DNA from: Streptomyces sp. TS71-3
Lineage (GTDB): Bacteria > Actinomycetota > Actinomycetes > Streptomycetales > Streptomycetaceae
Length of the DNA: 64,000 nt
Reading direction: 5' to 3'
NCBI RefSeq assembly: GCF_018327685.1
Contig: NZ_BNEL01000001.1
Location: 1,178,001 to 1,242,000 of the forward strand
The position numbers were made by a program, and so were the translations under genes. Shown here in pieces: positions 34,150 to 43,210 of this stretch (positions are counted from its first letter, which is position 1; each line of letters starts with the position of its first letter). The notes under the pieces were generated by a model that was given only the letters and a program-made list of their open reading frames with translations, was not told the origin of the DNA and ran no database searches.

Positions 34150-36026
34150 GATCCGAGCCCCGCGTCGTAGCCGAAGGGCTCGTCGACGGAGGTGCTGTCC
34201 ACGCAGAGCCCAGCGGCGTCGGCATCCTCGTCGGCGTGGTGGCGGGCGGTGGCGAGTTCGCCCGGGTCGGTGGTGATGACTTCGTGCTCGCCGGGTGCGG
34301 CGACGCTGATGAGGGCCACCTTGTGGCGGCGGTCGCCCGTCAGGAGCAGGGCCTCGCCCCGGGTCGCGGCAAGGAGGAAGGCGCGCTCGCCGTGGCAGAG
34401 GTGGAAGTTCTCGCTGATCGTTTCGATGGCCTGGGGGGCTTGGCGGAGCAGGATCTGGGTGGCGGCGTTGGAGACGATGGCCCGTCCGAGTGGGGAGGCG
34501 AGGATGTCGTCGGCGTCCTGGGTGATCACCGCGAGGCCGGTCCAGTATTTGCGGGCGGCTTTGGCCAGGCGGAAGAGGAAGGCGGCACCGGCGCCGTCGC
34601 GCATCAACCGCCACGCCTCGTCCACCACGACCAGATGTCGGCCAGCCTGTGTGCGGTAGGTGACCTGGCGCCAGATCACATCCAGCGCCAGCAGCATGGC
34701 CGGTGCCTTGACCTCCTCGGGTAGCTGACGCAGGGCGAACACGACGAGGTGCCCGGAGGCGGAGGCGGTGCTGTGACCGTTGAACAGGGCCGCGTGCGAA
34801 CCGGTGGTGAAGGGGGCCAGCTGGTGGGCGAGAGCGACGGCCGCCTCGCTGCCGTCGCTTGTGAGGACGGTGGTGAGGTCGGCGAGGGTGGGCGGGGTCC
34901 GCTGCCAGGTACGCGGGTCCGTGGTGATCCCGGCGCGCGCATACGTGGCCAGGAGCGCCTTGTCCAGCACAGCCTTCTCGCCTGGGGCCGGATCGGTGCC
35001 CAGGAGGACGGCGAGGAAGGTGTGCAGGAAGAGCACACGCCGTGTCAGGACATCGTCACGGCTCCCGGTGGCCGTCGGGACGTCGAAGGGGTTGAGGCGT
35101 ACGCCGTCGGCGCCGAGCGCGATGACGTGTCCGCCGACGGTGTCGGCCAGGCGGACGTATTCGTCCTCGGGGTCGATGACGGAAGCGGTGACGCCGGTGA
35201 ACAGCAGCCGGAGCAGTTCGAGTTTGGTCAGGTAGGACTTGCCCGCGCCGGAGCGGGCCAGGGTGATGGAGTTGTAGTTGTCCTGCGCGAAGCGGTCCCA
35301 CACGACGGGGGCGCCGGAGACCGTGTTCAGCCCATACAAGACTCCCGATGCCGTGCCGTCCTGATCGGTGGTGAGGGGGAGGTCGGGGCTGGTGAAGGGG
35401 AAGCAGGCGGCGAGGGCTGCGGTGTCGAAGGTGCGGCGGATCTTGAGGGTGTCGATGCCCAGAGGGAGGGTGGCCAGCCAGCCGGGCAGGGCCCGGTAGG
35501 TCGTCGGCGCAACCGTCATCAGCAGTGACTCGGCGATCGCGCGGACGGCTGCGGCCTGCTCGGCGAGAATGTTCTCGTCGGGGGCGTGCACGGTCAGGTA
35601 GAGGGCGAGGTGGAAGAGTTTTCCCTCGCCGCGGGCGATGCGGTAGGCGAGGTCGGCGGCGTCCGCCGCGGCGGCCTCGACCTCCGGCTCGTCCAGGTGC
35701 CCCTTGTCGAAGGTGGTACGGCGGCCGGCCTCCAGCCGGGCACGTTGCCTCTTCAATCCGGCCGCGGCGACCGGGTTGGGAACGGGCTCGATGTGCAAGG
35801 CGATGTCGAGATGGCCGGGGAAGTTCAGCAGGGGCGCGAGCCAGCCGGGGGTGACCTCGGCCGGATAGCCGGTGACCACGAGCGTGGTGGCCAGCTCCGC
35901 GCCGATAGCCAGGGCGCGGGCGTGCACCTCGACGGACTCGGGCCCGGCAACCTCCAGCAGTTCAGCGCCATCAACGGCTGACGGCTGGCTCACGACGTGG
36001 CGGCGTTTGAAGCGGAGCGCGGTCAT
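34146..36026 (-). CDS. VirB4-type conjugation ATPase
   Basis: A 626-residue ATPase. The N-terminal region (LATTLVVTGYPAEVTPGWLA, LKRQRARLEAGRRTTFDKGH) matches VirB4. Walker A is ARSGAGKSYL near residue 258, with VIDPEDEYVRLADTVGGHVI downstream; Walker B is LVVVDEAWRLM near 466; LAVITQDADDILASPLGRAI and ATQILLRQAPQAI are typical sensor and arginine-finger segments. It energises T4SS assembly at the cytoplasmic membrane. Six nt separate it from the PrgI-like gene, and its stop overlaps the TraG start. Confidence 0.9.
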   Translation of the reverse strand: MTALRFKRRHVVSQPSAVDGAELLEVAGPESVEVHARALAIGAELATTLVVTGYPAEVTPGWLAPLLNFPGHLDIALHIEPVPNPVAAAGLKRQRARLEAGRRTTFDKGHLDEPEVEAAAADAADLAYRIARGEGKLFHLALYLTVHAPDENILAEQAAAVRAIAESLLMTVAPTTYRALPGWLATLPLGIDTLKIRRTFDTAALAACFPFTSPDLPLTTDQDGTASGVLYGLNTVSGAPVVWDRFAQDNYNSITLARSGAGKSYLTKLELLRLLFTGVTASVIDPEDEYVRLADTVGGHVIALGADGVRLNPFDVPTATGSRDDVLTRRVLFLHTFLAVLLGTDPAPGEKAVLDKALLATYARAGITTDPRTWQRTPPTLADLTTVLTSDGSEAAVALAHQLAPFTTGSHAALFNGHSTASASGHLVVFALRQLPEEVKAPAMLLALDVIWRQVTYRTQAGRHLVVVDEAWRLMRDGAGAAFLFRLAKAARKYWTGLAVITQDADDILASPLGRAIVSNAATQILLRQAPQAIETISENFHLCHGERAFLLAATRGEALLLTGDRRHKVALISVAAPGEHEVITTDPGELATARHHADEDADAAGLCVDSTSVDEPFGYDAGLGS

Positions 36027-36032
36027 ACCAGG

Positions 36033-36977
36033 TCACCTTCCGGTGGGCGCCGAGACGGGCGGGACGGGAGTGTCGGGGTTGCAGGCCGCGCGGACCAGCT
36101 CGGCGCTGTGCTCGACATCCAGCGGAGTGACAGTGACCTCCGCGGCGGTGAGCGCTCGGGCGGCCTCAGCCACGCGCTGGAGCACTCCCTCTTCTCCCGC
36201 GTGCCGATGCGCGCCTGACACGGGGGCCTCTTCGCGTGCGACGAGGACGATCTGCCGGCCGAGGAGGTTGCCGGTGGTGGCCAGATCGGCGAGGAAGTCA
36301 GCGTGCGCCAGAGCCGCCCGCTCCAGCGCGGGGAGCGGCAGTGCGGCGGCATCCTGCTGGAGGGCATCGGCGAGCGGTGCCAGGTCGATGCGGTGGCAGC
36401 GCACCAGCAGCTGGGTCGGGCCCGTCAGGGAGTTGAGCCACCGGGCGAACCCCGCGGTCAGGCTCTGCTGCTCGGCCATCGAGCGGAGCTCGAAGTTGAT
36501 CGTGGAACACGTCGCGAGGGCCGCCTTTCCCGCAGCGCCGAGTTCGAGCACTCCGCCCGGGGTGATGCCGTGGTAGGGCATGCGCATGGCGATCGGACGA
36601 GTACCTGCGGACTCGGCCCAGCGGCGGGGCACGACGGCGGGTAGTGGCGGTACGCCTTCGGGAGCGTGGACCCGGCGCCCGCGGGTGCGGATGTGGGCGA
36701 GGGCGGCGAGCAGGAAGCGGTCGAGGCTGATGCCCTCCCGGCGGCCGAGCGTGACCGCGGCCACCGCCCCGGCGATCGGGATCACCAGGGCGGCGTAGGC
36801 AAGCGGCGCCATGAAGGAACGTGTGGCCCACCAGCCGCCATAGAGCACAAGCACGGCGCCGGCGAGGAGCACTGTTTGCCGGGCCGTGAAGGGGCCCAGG
36901 ACGCGGTCGGGGCGGGAGATGTCCGCCGGGATGCGGGTGGCGTAGGGAGGGTCGGCTGCGTCGTCAGCTTTGTTCAC
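36033..36977 (-). CDS. PrgI-like conjugation protein
   Basis: A 314-residue protein with two adjacent TM helices near residues 35-75 (FTARQTVLLAGAVLVLYGGW, YAALVIPIAGAVAAVTLGRR) in the PrgI/VirB3-like arrangement, then a soluble domain (INFELRSMAEQQSLTAGFAR, WLNSLTGPTQLLVRCHRIDL). VirB3/PrgI proteins sit next to VirB4 in T4SS operons, as here; actinobacterial versions carry this longer soluble part (SCO6880-type). GTG 36977 overlaps the upstream stop (GTGA). Confidence 0.75.
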   Translation of the reverse strand: MNKADDAADPPYATRIPADISRPDRVLGPFTARQTVLLAGAVLVLYGGWWATRSFMAPLAYAALVIPIAGAVAAVTLGRREGISLDRFLLAALAHIRTRGRRVHAPEGVPPLPAVVPRRWAESAGTRPIAMRMPYHGITPGGVLELGAAGKAALATCSTINFELRSMAEQQSLTAGFARWLNSLTGPTQLLVRCHRIDLAPLADALQQDAAALPLPALERAALAHADFLADLATTGNLLGRQIVLVAREEAPVSGAHRHAGEEGVLQRVAEAARALTAAEVTVTPLDVEHSAELVRAACNPDTPVPPVSAPTGR

Positions 36978-38935
36978 GAGCGATTTCCCTTTCGTGGGGG
37001 TTCGAGGGGCAGCCGTAGCTGCACAGGCCGCGGCGGGCGCACGCGGACGCGCGCGGCGGGTACGGGGAGCGCCAGCTGACGCGCACGCGGGGCCGAGGCC
37101 GCCCGCGTGGGGACGGGCTGGGCGGCGGAGGACAAGGTCGGTCGTCGGGCGCCGCGGGGCTGGGCGGCGGGGGGACCAGCGGAGGGACCGATCGACGTAC
37201 CGACGACGTGGGCCGAGCCGGGCGAGCGAGACTGAGAGGTGTGGCCCGGCCGAGAAGCGGCGCCGGGCGTTGCGGACGAGGCGGGAACCGCCTGGGTGCG
37301 TGCGGTGGCGCTCCGGTGGGTGCCTGACCCGGCAGCGGCGCCGCTGGTGCGCTGACCGGCTGCTCCCCGGCCTCGCCCACCACCGGGTCCGGGCCCGCCG
37401 GCCAGCGGTCGGCCACGGCGGGGTCCGCCGCCGCTCGATTCTGGTCGGCGGCCACCAGCACCACCGGGCCAGCCGTGTCCTGGTCCTGGTCCTGGTCCTG
37501 GTCGGCCTCCTCCCCCACCGGATCCGCCCGGTCTTGGACGGTTGCCTCCACCACTGCCGGGTCGACCACCAGTCGGTCCGCGGGGAGCGCCTCCGCCACC
37601 CCCGAGCCCGCCGCGCAACGAGGAGCCGAACCCAGCACCGCCTGCCGGTCCCCCGCGTCCTCGCAGCAGGCGCATGCCGGGCAGGTAGTGATCCATGAGC
37701 CGGTACAGCGCCAGGTGTTTGAGGATGCGCACCCCGGTGGGCGCGTGCGGGTTGTGCACGGGCGTACCCCGCAGGATGACCTGAAGGGTCCACCCGGGGA
37801 TCTTGAACAGCACCCAGAACAGGGCCACACCGGCGAGTACCGTGCCGAGCTGGTCTGACTTGGGGATACCTAGTGTCGTGGCGCCGGGGGCGAAGAACAG
37901 CTTCAGAGCCAGGACGAACGTCATCGACTGGGCAACCTGGATGACCAGGCATCCAGCCAGGCCACGCCACCACAACCTCGCGACCGGATCGGTCAGAGGA
38001 TGGGCATGACACGCCAGCATCAGGGGCGCACCCACAGCAAGCAGCGCCATCACCGCGATGCGCACCAGAAAGCCGATCAGCACCGCGAGCACCAACGCGA
38101 TCATCAAGATCGCCAAGAGAAGCACGTACAGCTTCAGGCCCGGGACGCCGAAGAGAGCGAAGGGCAGAACCCGCTCGACCATGCCCTGCCCGGCATCCGA
38201 CATACCGGTTGCCATGATCGCGTGGGCCAGAGCATTGGACAGGCCGATCGCTTGTCGCATCACCGTCAGCGAGCTGGCCGCGGCAGCCATCCCCAGGAGC
38301 AGACGCGGGGCGATCTGCCGCAGGGCATAGCGGGTCTGGACCGTTTCGTAGCCCATGACCGTGATACCGCCCGCGGTCACGAACACCACGTAGATCCCGG
38401 TCGTGATCCCCAGCACGGCCGCCCACAGCCTCTTGATGTCGGCGTGCCGGGTGACATCGGGCGTGGCCAGAAGCGTGTCGGCGAGGAACTCGCGTACCGG
38501 CCGCATGACCTGTTCGATGAGCGTGCCCAGGAACGACGTGATCGCGTCTACGAGCAGGCCGGGGATGTCGAAGAGTCCGGGACCGCTGCCTGTGGTGTCG
38601 CAGTCGCTTGGATCGCCGTCCGCCTCGCATGCTGCGGGGGTGGGGCCGGGCGTCGGCTCGGGAGCCGATGGCCGTTCGGACTCCGGTGTGGGGCGCTGCG
38701 GGGCAGGTGTCGGGCCCGGGGCGGGGCTCGGTCGTGGCCCACGCTCGGGTGTTGGTGGAGAAGCTTTGGGGCTGGGTTCGGGTTGTGGCTCGGGCGGGGG
38801 CGGCTCGGGAAGCGTCGGAACCACAGCAGCCGTAGCCGTGGTGTGCGCCAAGGCCGGATGGGCGAGCGGCAGCAGTACGAGGGAAACCAGAGACAGCAGG
38901 GGCAGGAAGAGGCTGAAGAGCTTGGCGCGGTTCAC
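36974..38935 (-). CDS. VirB6/TrbL-like polytopic conjugation protein
   Basis: A 653-residue protein. A signal-like helix (FSLFLPLLSLVSLVLLPLAH) and a Pro-rich extracytoplasmic stretch (about 40-110) precede five or more TM helices between about 165 and 390 (VLGITTGIYVVFVTAGGITV, LLLAILMIALVLAVLIGFLV, LAGVALFWVLFKIPGWTL). The C-terminal 200 residues are very Gly/Pro/Arg-rich and low-complexity. This is the layout of the T4SS inner-membrane channel protein. It overlaps both neighbours by 4 nt. The low-complexity tail varies between relatives and may interact with DNA or cell wall. Confidence 0.75.
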   Translation of the reverse strand: MNRAKLFSLFLPLLSLVSLVLLPLAHPALAHTTATAAVVPTLPEPPPPEPQPEPSPKASPPTPERGPRPSPAPGPTPAPQRPTPESERPSAPEPTPGPTPAACEADGDPSDCDTTGSGPGLFDIPGLLVDAITSFLGTLIEQVMRPVREFLADTLLATPDVTRHADIKRLWAAVLGITTGIYVVFVTAGGITVMGYETVQTRYALRQIAPRLLLGMAAAASSLTVMRQAIGLSNALAHAIMATGMSDAGQGMVERVLPFALFGVPGLKLYVLLLAILMIALVLAVLIGFLVRIAVMALLAVGAPLMLACHAHPLTDPVARLWWRGLAGCLVIQVAQSMTFVLALKLFFAPGATTLGIPKSDQLGTVLAGVALFWVLFKIPGWTLQVILRGTPVHNPHAPTGVRILKHLALYRLMDHYLPGMRLLRGRGGPAGGAGFGSSLRGGLGGGGGAPRGPTGGRPGSGGGNRPRPGGSGGGGGRPGPGPGPGHGWPGGAGGRRPESSGGGPRRGRPLAGGPGPGGGRGRGAAGQRTSGAAAGSGTHRSATARTQAVPASSATPGAASRPGHTSQSRSPGSAHVVGTSIGPSAGPPAAQPRGARRPTLSSAAQPVPTRAASAPRARQLALPVPAARVRVRPPRPVQLRLPLEPPRKGNRS

Positions 38936-39315
38936 TGCCCGCCCCCACCGTCGCCGACCCCGACGATGCCCTGCAACACGGACACGATCACCGGAGCCAG
39001 GACGGCCAGCCCATAGCCGATGGCAGCCGCTTTCAAGGCCCGTTTGGCAGCTTCTACTTCGCCAGGGTCACCGCCGGCCGTCAGGTACCGCAGCCCGCCG
39101 AAGGTGAGGAACAGGGTGGCCAGTCCTGCGAGAAGACCGATGATCCACTTACGCAGGTTCGTGATGACCGTCGGGATGTCCGCGACCGCCCACCCGCGCG
39201 GCGGGTCCACAAGCAGCGCCACCGTCGTGAGAGCGGCGACGAAGGCCAGCCGGAGCAACCAGCGGCAGAGTCGTCGCACCGTGGGTCGGTACGGATGACG
39301 GAGCCGTGTGGACAT
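38932..39315 (-). CDS. VirB2/TrbC-like pilin-like protein
   Basis: A 127-residue protein. The first helix (WLLRLAFVAALTTVALLVDP) looks like a signal sequence. The mature part has two TM helices (ITNLRKWIIGLLAGLATLFL; LKAAAIGYGLAVLAPVIVSV) around a short loop with GGLRYLTAGGDPGEVEAAK, the pattern of TrbC/VirB2 cyclic-pilin-like proteins. GGAGGTG lies 8 nt upstream of the ATG, the best ribosome-binding site of the operon, consistent with this being its first gene. It overlaps the TrbL-like gene by 4 nt. Confidence 0.75.
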   Translation of the reverse strand: MSTRLRHPYRPTVRRLCRWLLRLAFVAALTTVALLVDPPRGWAVADIPTVITNLRKWIIGLLAGLATLFLTFGGLRYLTAGGDPGEVEAAKRALKAAAIGYGLAVLAPVIVSVLQGIVGVGDGGGGQ

Positions 39316-39649
39316 GGCGGTACACCTCCATCGGTCAGAGCGGGGACGGGGCAGAGGAGCGGGCAGTGGACTACCGGGCGCACGGCAGGCAGGCGCGGAG
39401 GTGAGCGGACCCCTGTCCCCGGGGCCGGCCTCCTAGCGGTGGCTCGGTGGGAGGGGTTTCTCGGGTGTCAGCACGAGACGGTCGTGCTCACCCCCGCGCG
39501 CTGCGAGGCCCGGGTCCGGGCATCGGCCGCCGCCCGGGTCCAGAACCGGCGGCCAAGCCGGTGAGCCGGCTCGGTCGCTGTCACCCTGAATAGAGATCCC
39601 AGCGGCGGGAATTGTCATTCCGCCGTCGAGGATCGCTGAGCCGGGTGAC
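39316..39649. other. Upstream region of the secretion operon
   Basis: No supported gene. It should hold the operon promoter on the minus strand. GGCGGGAAT (39604-39612) and ATTCCGCCG (39617-39625) form an imperfect 8-bp inverted repeat about 290 nt upstream of the first T4SS gene; it could be an operator or the terminator of the sigma-like gene ending at 39650. Confidence 0.4.
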
Positions 39650-40441
39650 CTACTGGGCCTTGAGCCGACGCTGGAGATGCGTGGTCAGGTGGTGTTCGGC
39701 AGCGGTGCGGTACCGGTAGAGCTGACGCGTGCTCACCCCGCGCTCGGCGGCGAGGCGACTCATGGACTCGCCATCGAGCCGGGTACGGGCGATCAACCGT
39801 GCCTCGGTCACGTTGACCACGCCGGCCTGTACGGCGAGAGCGAGTACCGACAGCTCGTCCACCGTCTCATCATGAACGTGCAGCCATGACGCGGTGGAGG
39901 GCGCCTCGATGTGGGCTGCGCCTTGGTCGGTCTCGCGGGCGGCACGACGGCGTTCGGCGTACACCAGGCGGTGCACGGCCCGGTCCGCGGCGCTGAACAG
40001 TTCGCGGTCCGGCCGTTCGGTGCCGGGGTTCACGGTGTGCAGGGCGGTGGCGATGGCGGCCAGGGCCTCCTGCTCGATCTCGGCGCGCTCCAGATGAGCG
40101 GGACGGGCGAGGCGGGCGAGCATCCGGCGCAGGACCGGAACCGTCATGGCGACCGCGACTAGGTCCCACGGCTCGCCCAGATCGCGGGCGCGCCGGATCA
40201 CTTCCCGCCAGGTCCGCTCGCGTAGTTCCGCGCGGGTGGACGGATGGGCCAGGTGGGTGCGGATCCGATCGACCGGCCATGCCGCACGGTCGGGCTCGTC
40301 GCACACCAGGTGCGCGGGCAAGGTAAGCGGCTCCACCCGCCGGGCGAGGGAGAGGAACGCCTGCTCCAACTCCGTCAGCGGGGAACGAAGCGGGCTCTGG
40401 CAGCGGGCGGAGGAGCGGAGAGTCTGGTGGCGGTGGTGCAT
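39650..40441 (-). CDS. Sigma-factor-like regulator
   Basis: A 263-residue cytosolic protein. The C-terminus has a sigma-70 region-4-like HTH: GVVNVTEARLIARTRLDGES MSRLAAERGVSTRQLYRYRT AAEHHL. The N-terminal two thirds are helical (TELEQAFLSLARRVEPLTLP, RTWREVIRRARDLGEPWD). ATG 40441 is chosen since GGAG lies 7 nt upstream. It is the minus-strand gene just upstream of the T4SS operon with 334 nt between, and a role in its control is inferred. Whether it acts as a true sigma factor is unclear because no region 2 is recognisable. Confidence 0.6.
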   Translation of the reverse strand: MHHRHQTLRSSARCQSPLRSPLTELEQAFLSLARRVEPLTLPAHLVCDEPDRAAWPVDRIRTHLAHPSTRAELRERTWREVIRRARDLGEPWDLVAVAMTVPVLRRMLARLARPAHLERAEIEQEALAAIATALHTVNPGTERPDRELFSAADRAVHRLVYAERRRAARETDQGAAHIEAPSTASWLHVHDETVDELSVLALAVQAGVVNVTEARLIARTRLDGESMSRLAAERGVSTRQLYRYRTAAEHHLTTHLQRRLKAQ

Positions 40442-40912
40442 GGTGCATCTCCAGGAGACGGCGTGGACAACTTCCGCCGCCATCCCTCGCAGCCCCCCGT
40501 GCCACCACCGATCCACCCGCACGCCAGTGCCGCGCCACCCGTAGCCGAATGGCTCGGCATGTGCGATGGCCTGGCCCTCGACCACCCGCAACAGCCTGCT
40601 GTGACGTGTCAGAGGGAGCACCAAGAATCGAACACAAGAAAATTCCCGGCTTCGATCGGGGCCCCGTGCCGTGGCAGGTCTTGCCGGCTCGCTCGTGGCT
40701 CGCAGGTGGCGCGCGACTGGCTCGCACCCATGGTGACCTGCGACGAACGGAATCAGCGAGCGCCAGTCCCCGGTGCAGTCGGGTACCTGGAGCCAGGTGA
40801 CGCGAGAGGTCGAACGCGCACCGGGCGGTGGCAAGGATCGGCTGGCGAATCTCTATTTCTCACGTCAGCACGAGCACGGCCGAACCCCTGGGTCCCGGGC
40901 GCCGATCAGCCC
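40442..40912. other. Divergent intergenic region
   Basis: It separates the minus-strand sigma-like gene from the plus-strand methyltransferase-like gene, so two promoters are expected. I see GTGACGTGTCA near 40600, a near-palindromic motif, and no supported gene. Confidence 0.4.
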
Positions 40913-41584
40913 ATGCCCAACCGCACCGTTTCCCCTCGCGGCACGGCCCACCCGCTGCCGACGACCATCTGGCTCCCCGACCCGGACGAACCCAACGCCG
41001 CACCCATCCCCGGCGCGGTACTGCCCGCCTGGGCCATCGACACGATCCGAACCGACTTCGTCGGCCACCCCGCGCACCGGCCCGCACCCCTGCTCAAGAT
41101 CGCGATCAGTGACACCGCACCGGGCATGGACGCACGCATCCCGACCACCCCCTTCGCCGCCCCAACCGACGATGCCGACGATGTCAACGGAGAGGACCCT
41201 TCAGAGAAGCTCTCCATCCTCCTCGCCGAACTCCACCCCGACACCCTGCCCGCGTCCACCGACGCCCTGCCGACCGGTGCCTGCGAGCCTGGCGTGCTGG
41301 AGGACGGCTGGTCCGGCTTCTTCCACCGAGCCCACCGCCTCCTGCCCGCTGACGGTCTGCTGATGCTGGCCACCCGCCAGCGCCGAGACGCCGGACGGCT
41401 CACCGACCCGCTCGGCCTCCTGATCGCCACCGCACGCACGGCCGGCTTCCGCTACCTCCAGCACATCGTCGTCGCCTACGCCCACCCCATCGGCGACCGA
41501 CTCGTCCCAGCCCTGCCCACGGACGCTTCCCCCGGTGTCGCGCACTGCGACCTCATCGCCCTCTCCGCGATCCACCACGCATAG
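40913..41584 (+). CDS. Methyltransferase-like protein lacking motif I
   Basis: A 223-residue protein. Its C-terminal half (WSGFFHRAHRLLPADGLLML, ATRQRRDAGRLTDPLGLLIA TARTAGFRYLQHIVVAYAHP) resembles the second half of class I DNA methyltransferases, where the final catalytic-domain helix and strand end near YLQHIVA. The N-terminal half has no FxGxG SAM motif and no (D/N/S)PPY motif. It sits 23 nt before a true DNA methyltransferase gene. It may be a degenerate or accessory partner. No ribosome-binding site better than AGCC precedes ATG 40913. Confidence 0.55.
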   Translation: MPNRTVSPRGTAHPLPTTIWLPDPDEPNAAPIPGAVLPAWAIDTIRTDFVGHPAHRPAPLLKIAISDTAPGMDARIPTTPFAAPTDDADDVNGEDPSEKLSILLAELHPDTLPASTDALPTGACEPGVLEDGWSGFFHRAHRLLPADGLLMLATRQRRDAGRLTDPLGLLIATARTAGFRYLQHIVVAYAHPIGDRLVPALPTDASPGVAHCDLIALSAIHHA

Positions 41585-41607
41585 CCCACAGCAGAGGAGA
41601 CATCGCC

Positions 41608-42583
41608 GTGCCCTCCCCTCTCTCGGTGTGGAACACCGCCCCCACCTCTGCCCCGGCCCAGCGCAAGGGCCGCTACGTCCCCGGCTCCGCCGCCCACCCC
41701 GCCAAGATGCTCCCGGCCATCGCCGCCCACGCCATCACCACCTACACCCGTCCCGGCGACCTGGTCCTCGACCCCATGTGCGGCATCGGCACCACCCTCG
41801 TCGAAGCCCTCCGCCTCGGCCGCCATGCCGTGGGCACCGAATACGAGCCGCGCTGGGCCCATCTGGCCAGCGCCAACGTCGCCTACACCATGCAGTCGAC
41901 CACTGGCGGCAGCGGGCATGTCGCGTGCGGCGACGCTCGCCGACTCACAGATCTCCTCGACGAACGCCACCGAGGCAACGTCGATCTAGTCATCACCTCA
42001 CCCCCCTACGGAAACTCCGTGCATGGACAAGTCCGCTCCACCCGGGAGACCGGGGAACGCGGGGTGCTCAAGAAGGATTACCGCTACAGCCAGGATCTCT
42101 CCAACCTCGCCCACATCTCCACCGATCGGCTCCTGAAAGCCTTCACTGAGATCCTTGATCAGTGCCGACGACTCCTCCGTCCTGGTGGCGTCGTGGTCGT
42201 CACGACCCCGCCCCTGGCGCGAACGCGGCGAACTCGTCGACTTGCCGTCCGCCGTCCTCGCGGCTGGGCGGGCCGCCGGCCTCACGCCTTCCGAACGCTG
42301 CGTCGCCCTCCTCGCCGGCATTCGCGACAGCCGCCTGATCAGCCGCCCGTCCTTCTTCCAGATGAAGAACGTTCACGACGCTCGCCGTCAGGGCATTCCG
42401 CTCACCGTTATTCAGCACGAGGATGTCCTGGTCTTCACAAGGCCCGGCCTTGCCCCGCCCGGCTCAGGCTGTGGCACGCCGTCTTCCGCGAAGTGGCCAA
42501 AGTTCGCGAAACGGACCTCCCATGTAACGCAAGCGTGGCCCTCCGGTTCCAACACGCCACGGGGCGGGCGTGGCGTGCGCTGA
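41608..42583 (+). pseudogene. DNA methyltransferase (N4/N6 type), frameshifted
   Basis: GTG 41608 follows GAGGAG. Motif I DPMCGIGTTLVEAL lies near residue 54, and motif IV ITSPPYGNSVHGQ near 132. The protein continues to CRRLLRPGGVVVVT, then the frame drifts into unrelated Arg-rich sequence. In the next frame the expected end is intact: PWRERGELVDLPSAVLAAGR, ERCVALLAGIRDSRLISRPS, FFQMKNVHDARRQGIPLTVI, HEDVLVFTRPG, stop at 42583. The shift falls at a run of four C at 42206-42209; three C would restore the frame. Substrate modification is base-amino methylation of DNA by family. Either a real frameshift or a sequencing error. Confidence 0.8.
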
Positions 42584-42965
42584 AGAGGCCGCCGACAGTC
42601 AACGCTCGGAACACACCCGGCCTCACCCGCGCGCCTGCCACGTGATCTCGACCGCGCCGGTCGTCGCGGACCGGGATCAACTCCGTTCCGCCCAGATTCC
42701 TCTCTGGCGGGCACGAATTCCCCTTGCTGCAGCCCGCTCTTCGCAAGCACTCGCTCGGCGAACGTATGGCGCGAGTGCCTGCGCCCCCGGCGAAGCATCC
42801 GGAGAAGGTCTGCGCCAGCACTCTTGTCGGGCATCGACACGCCTCGCTCGTGGCTTGACGACGGGCCCGAGATGGAGCGTCCATGGTCCACGCCCGGCAC
42901 AGCTGCCGTGGCCGCATCCCGCCATGCGTCAGCATCTGAAAGACCGAGCAAGAGAGGGAACCACC
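42584..42965. other. Intergenic stretch upstream of the excisionase
   Basis: No supported gene. It must contain the promoter for the leader/excisionase/integrase group. Open frames on both strands here are shadows of each other without domains. Confidence 0.4.
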
Positions 42966-42995
42966 ATGCACCCGCCTGGGGTGGTGCATCAGTGA
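42966..42995 (+). CDS. Nine-codon leader ORF
   Basis: ATG 42966 encodes MHPPGVVHQ and ends in TGA at 42993-42995, which overlaps the excisionase GTG by 4 nt (GTGA). AGAGAGGG lies 7 nt upstream of the ATG, whereas the excisionase GTG has no ribosome-binding site of its own. So the small peptide probably delivers ribosomes to the excisionase start. Confidence 0.5.
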   Translation: MHPPGVVHQ

Positions 42996-43174
42996 CACGA
43001 GGCGGAAGTAACCGGCTGCTGACCGTGCAGGAGGTCGCGGACTGGCTCAGAGTCAGTGAGGTCACCGTCAGGAACAAATACCGCACATGGGGCATCAAGC
43101 CTCAGAAGGTCGGGCGCCTCTTGCGGTTCCGCGAACGCGACATCCTCACCTACCTGGACCAGCACCACGGGTGA
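42992..43174 (+). CDS. Excisionase/AlpA-type HTH protein
   Basis: A 60-residue protein: LLTVQEVADWLRVSEVTVRN, then WGIKPQKVGRLLRFRERDIL TYL, a MerR-like HTH_17 excisionase domain with the wing residues typical of Xis/AlpA proteins. It sits 36 nt before the integrase gene and would bend DNA at attachment sites to favour excision. GTG 42992 fits the domain start and the leader overlap. A longer frame from 42824 is not needed to complete the domain. Confidence 0.8.
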   Translation: MTRGGSNRLLTVQEVADWLRVSEVTVRNKYRTWGIKPQKVGRLLRFRERDILTYLDQHHG

Positions 43175-43210
43175 GACCGGAGAGGCGCAGCGAGCAAGGA
43201 GTGTGGTCCG

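Noticed and set aside
42412..43098. Minus-strand frame of 228 codons over the excisionase region
   Set aside because: Opposite the HTH_17 excisionase and its leader; no domain and no ribosome-binding site.
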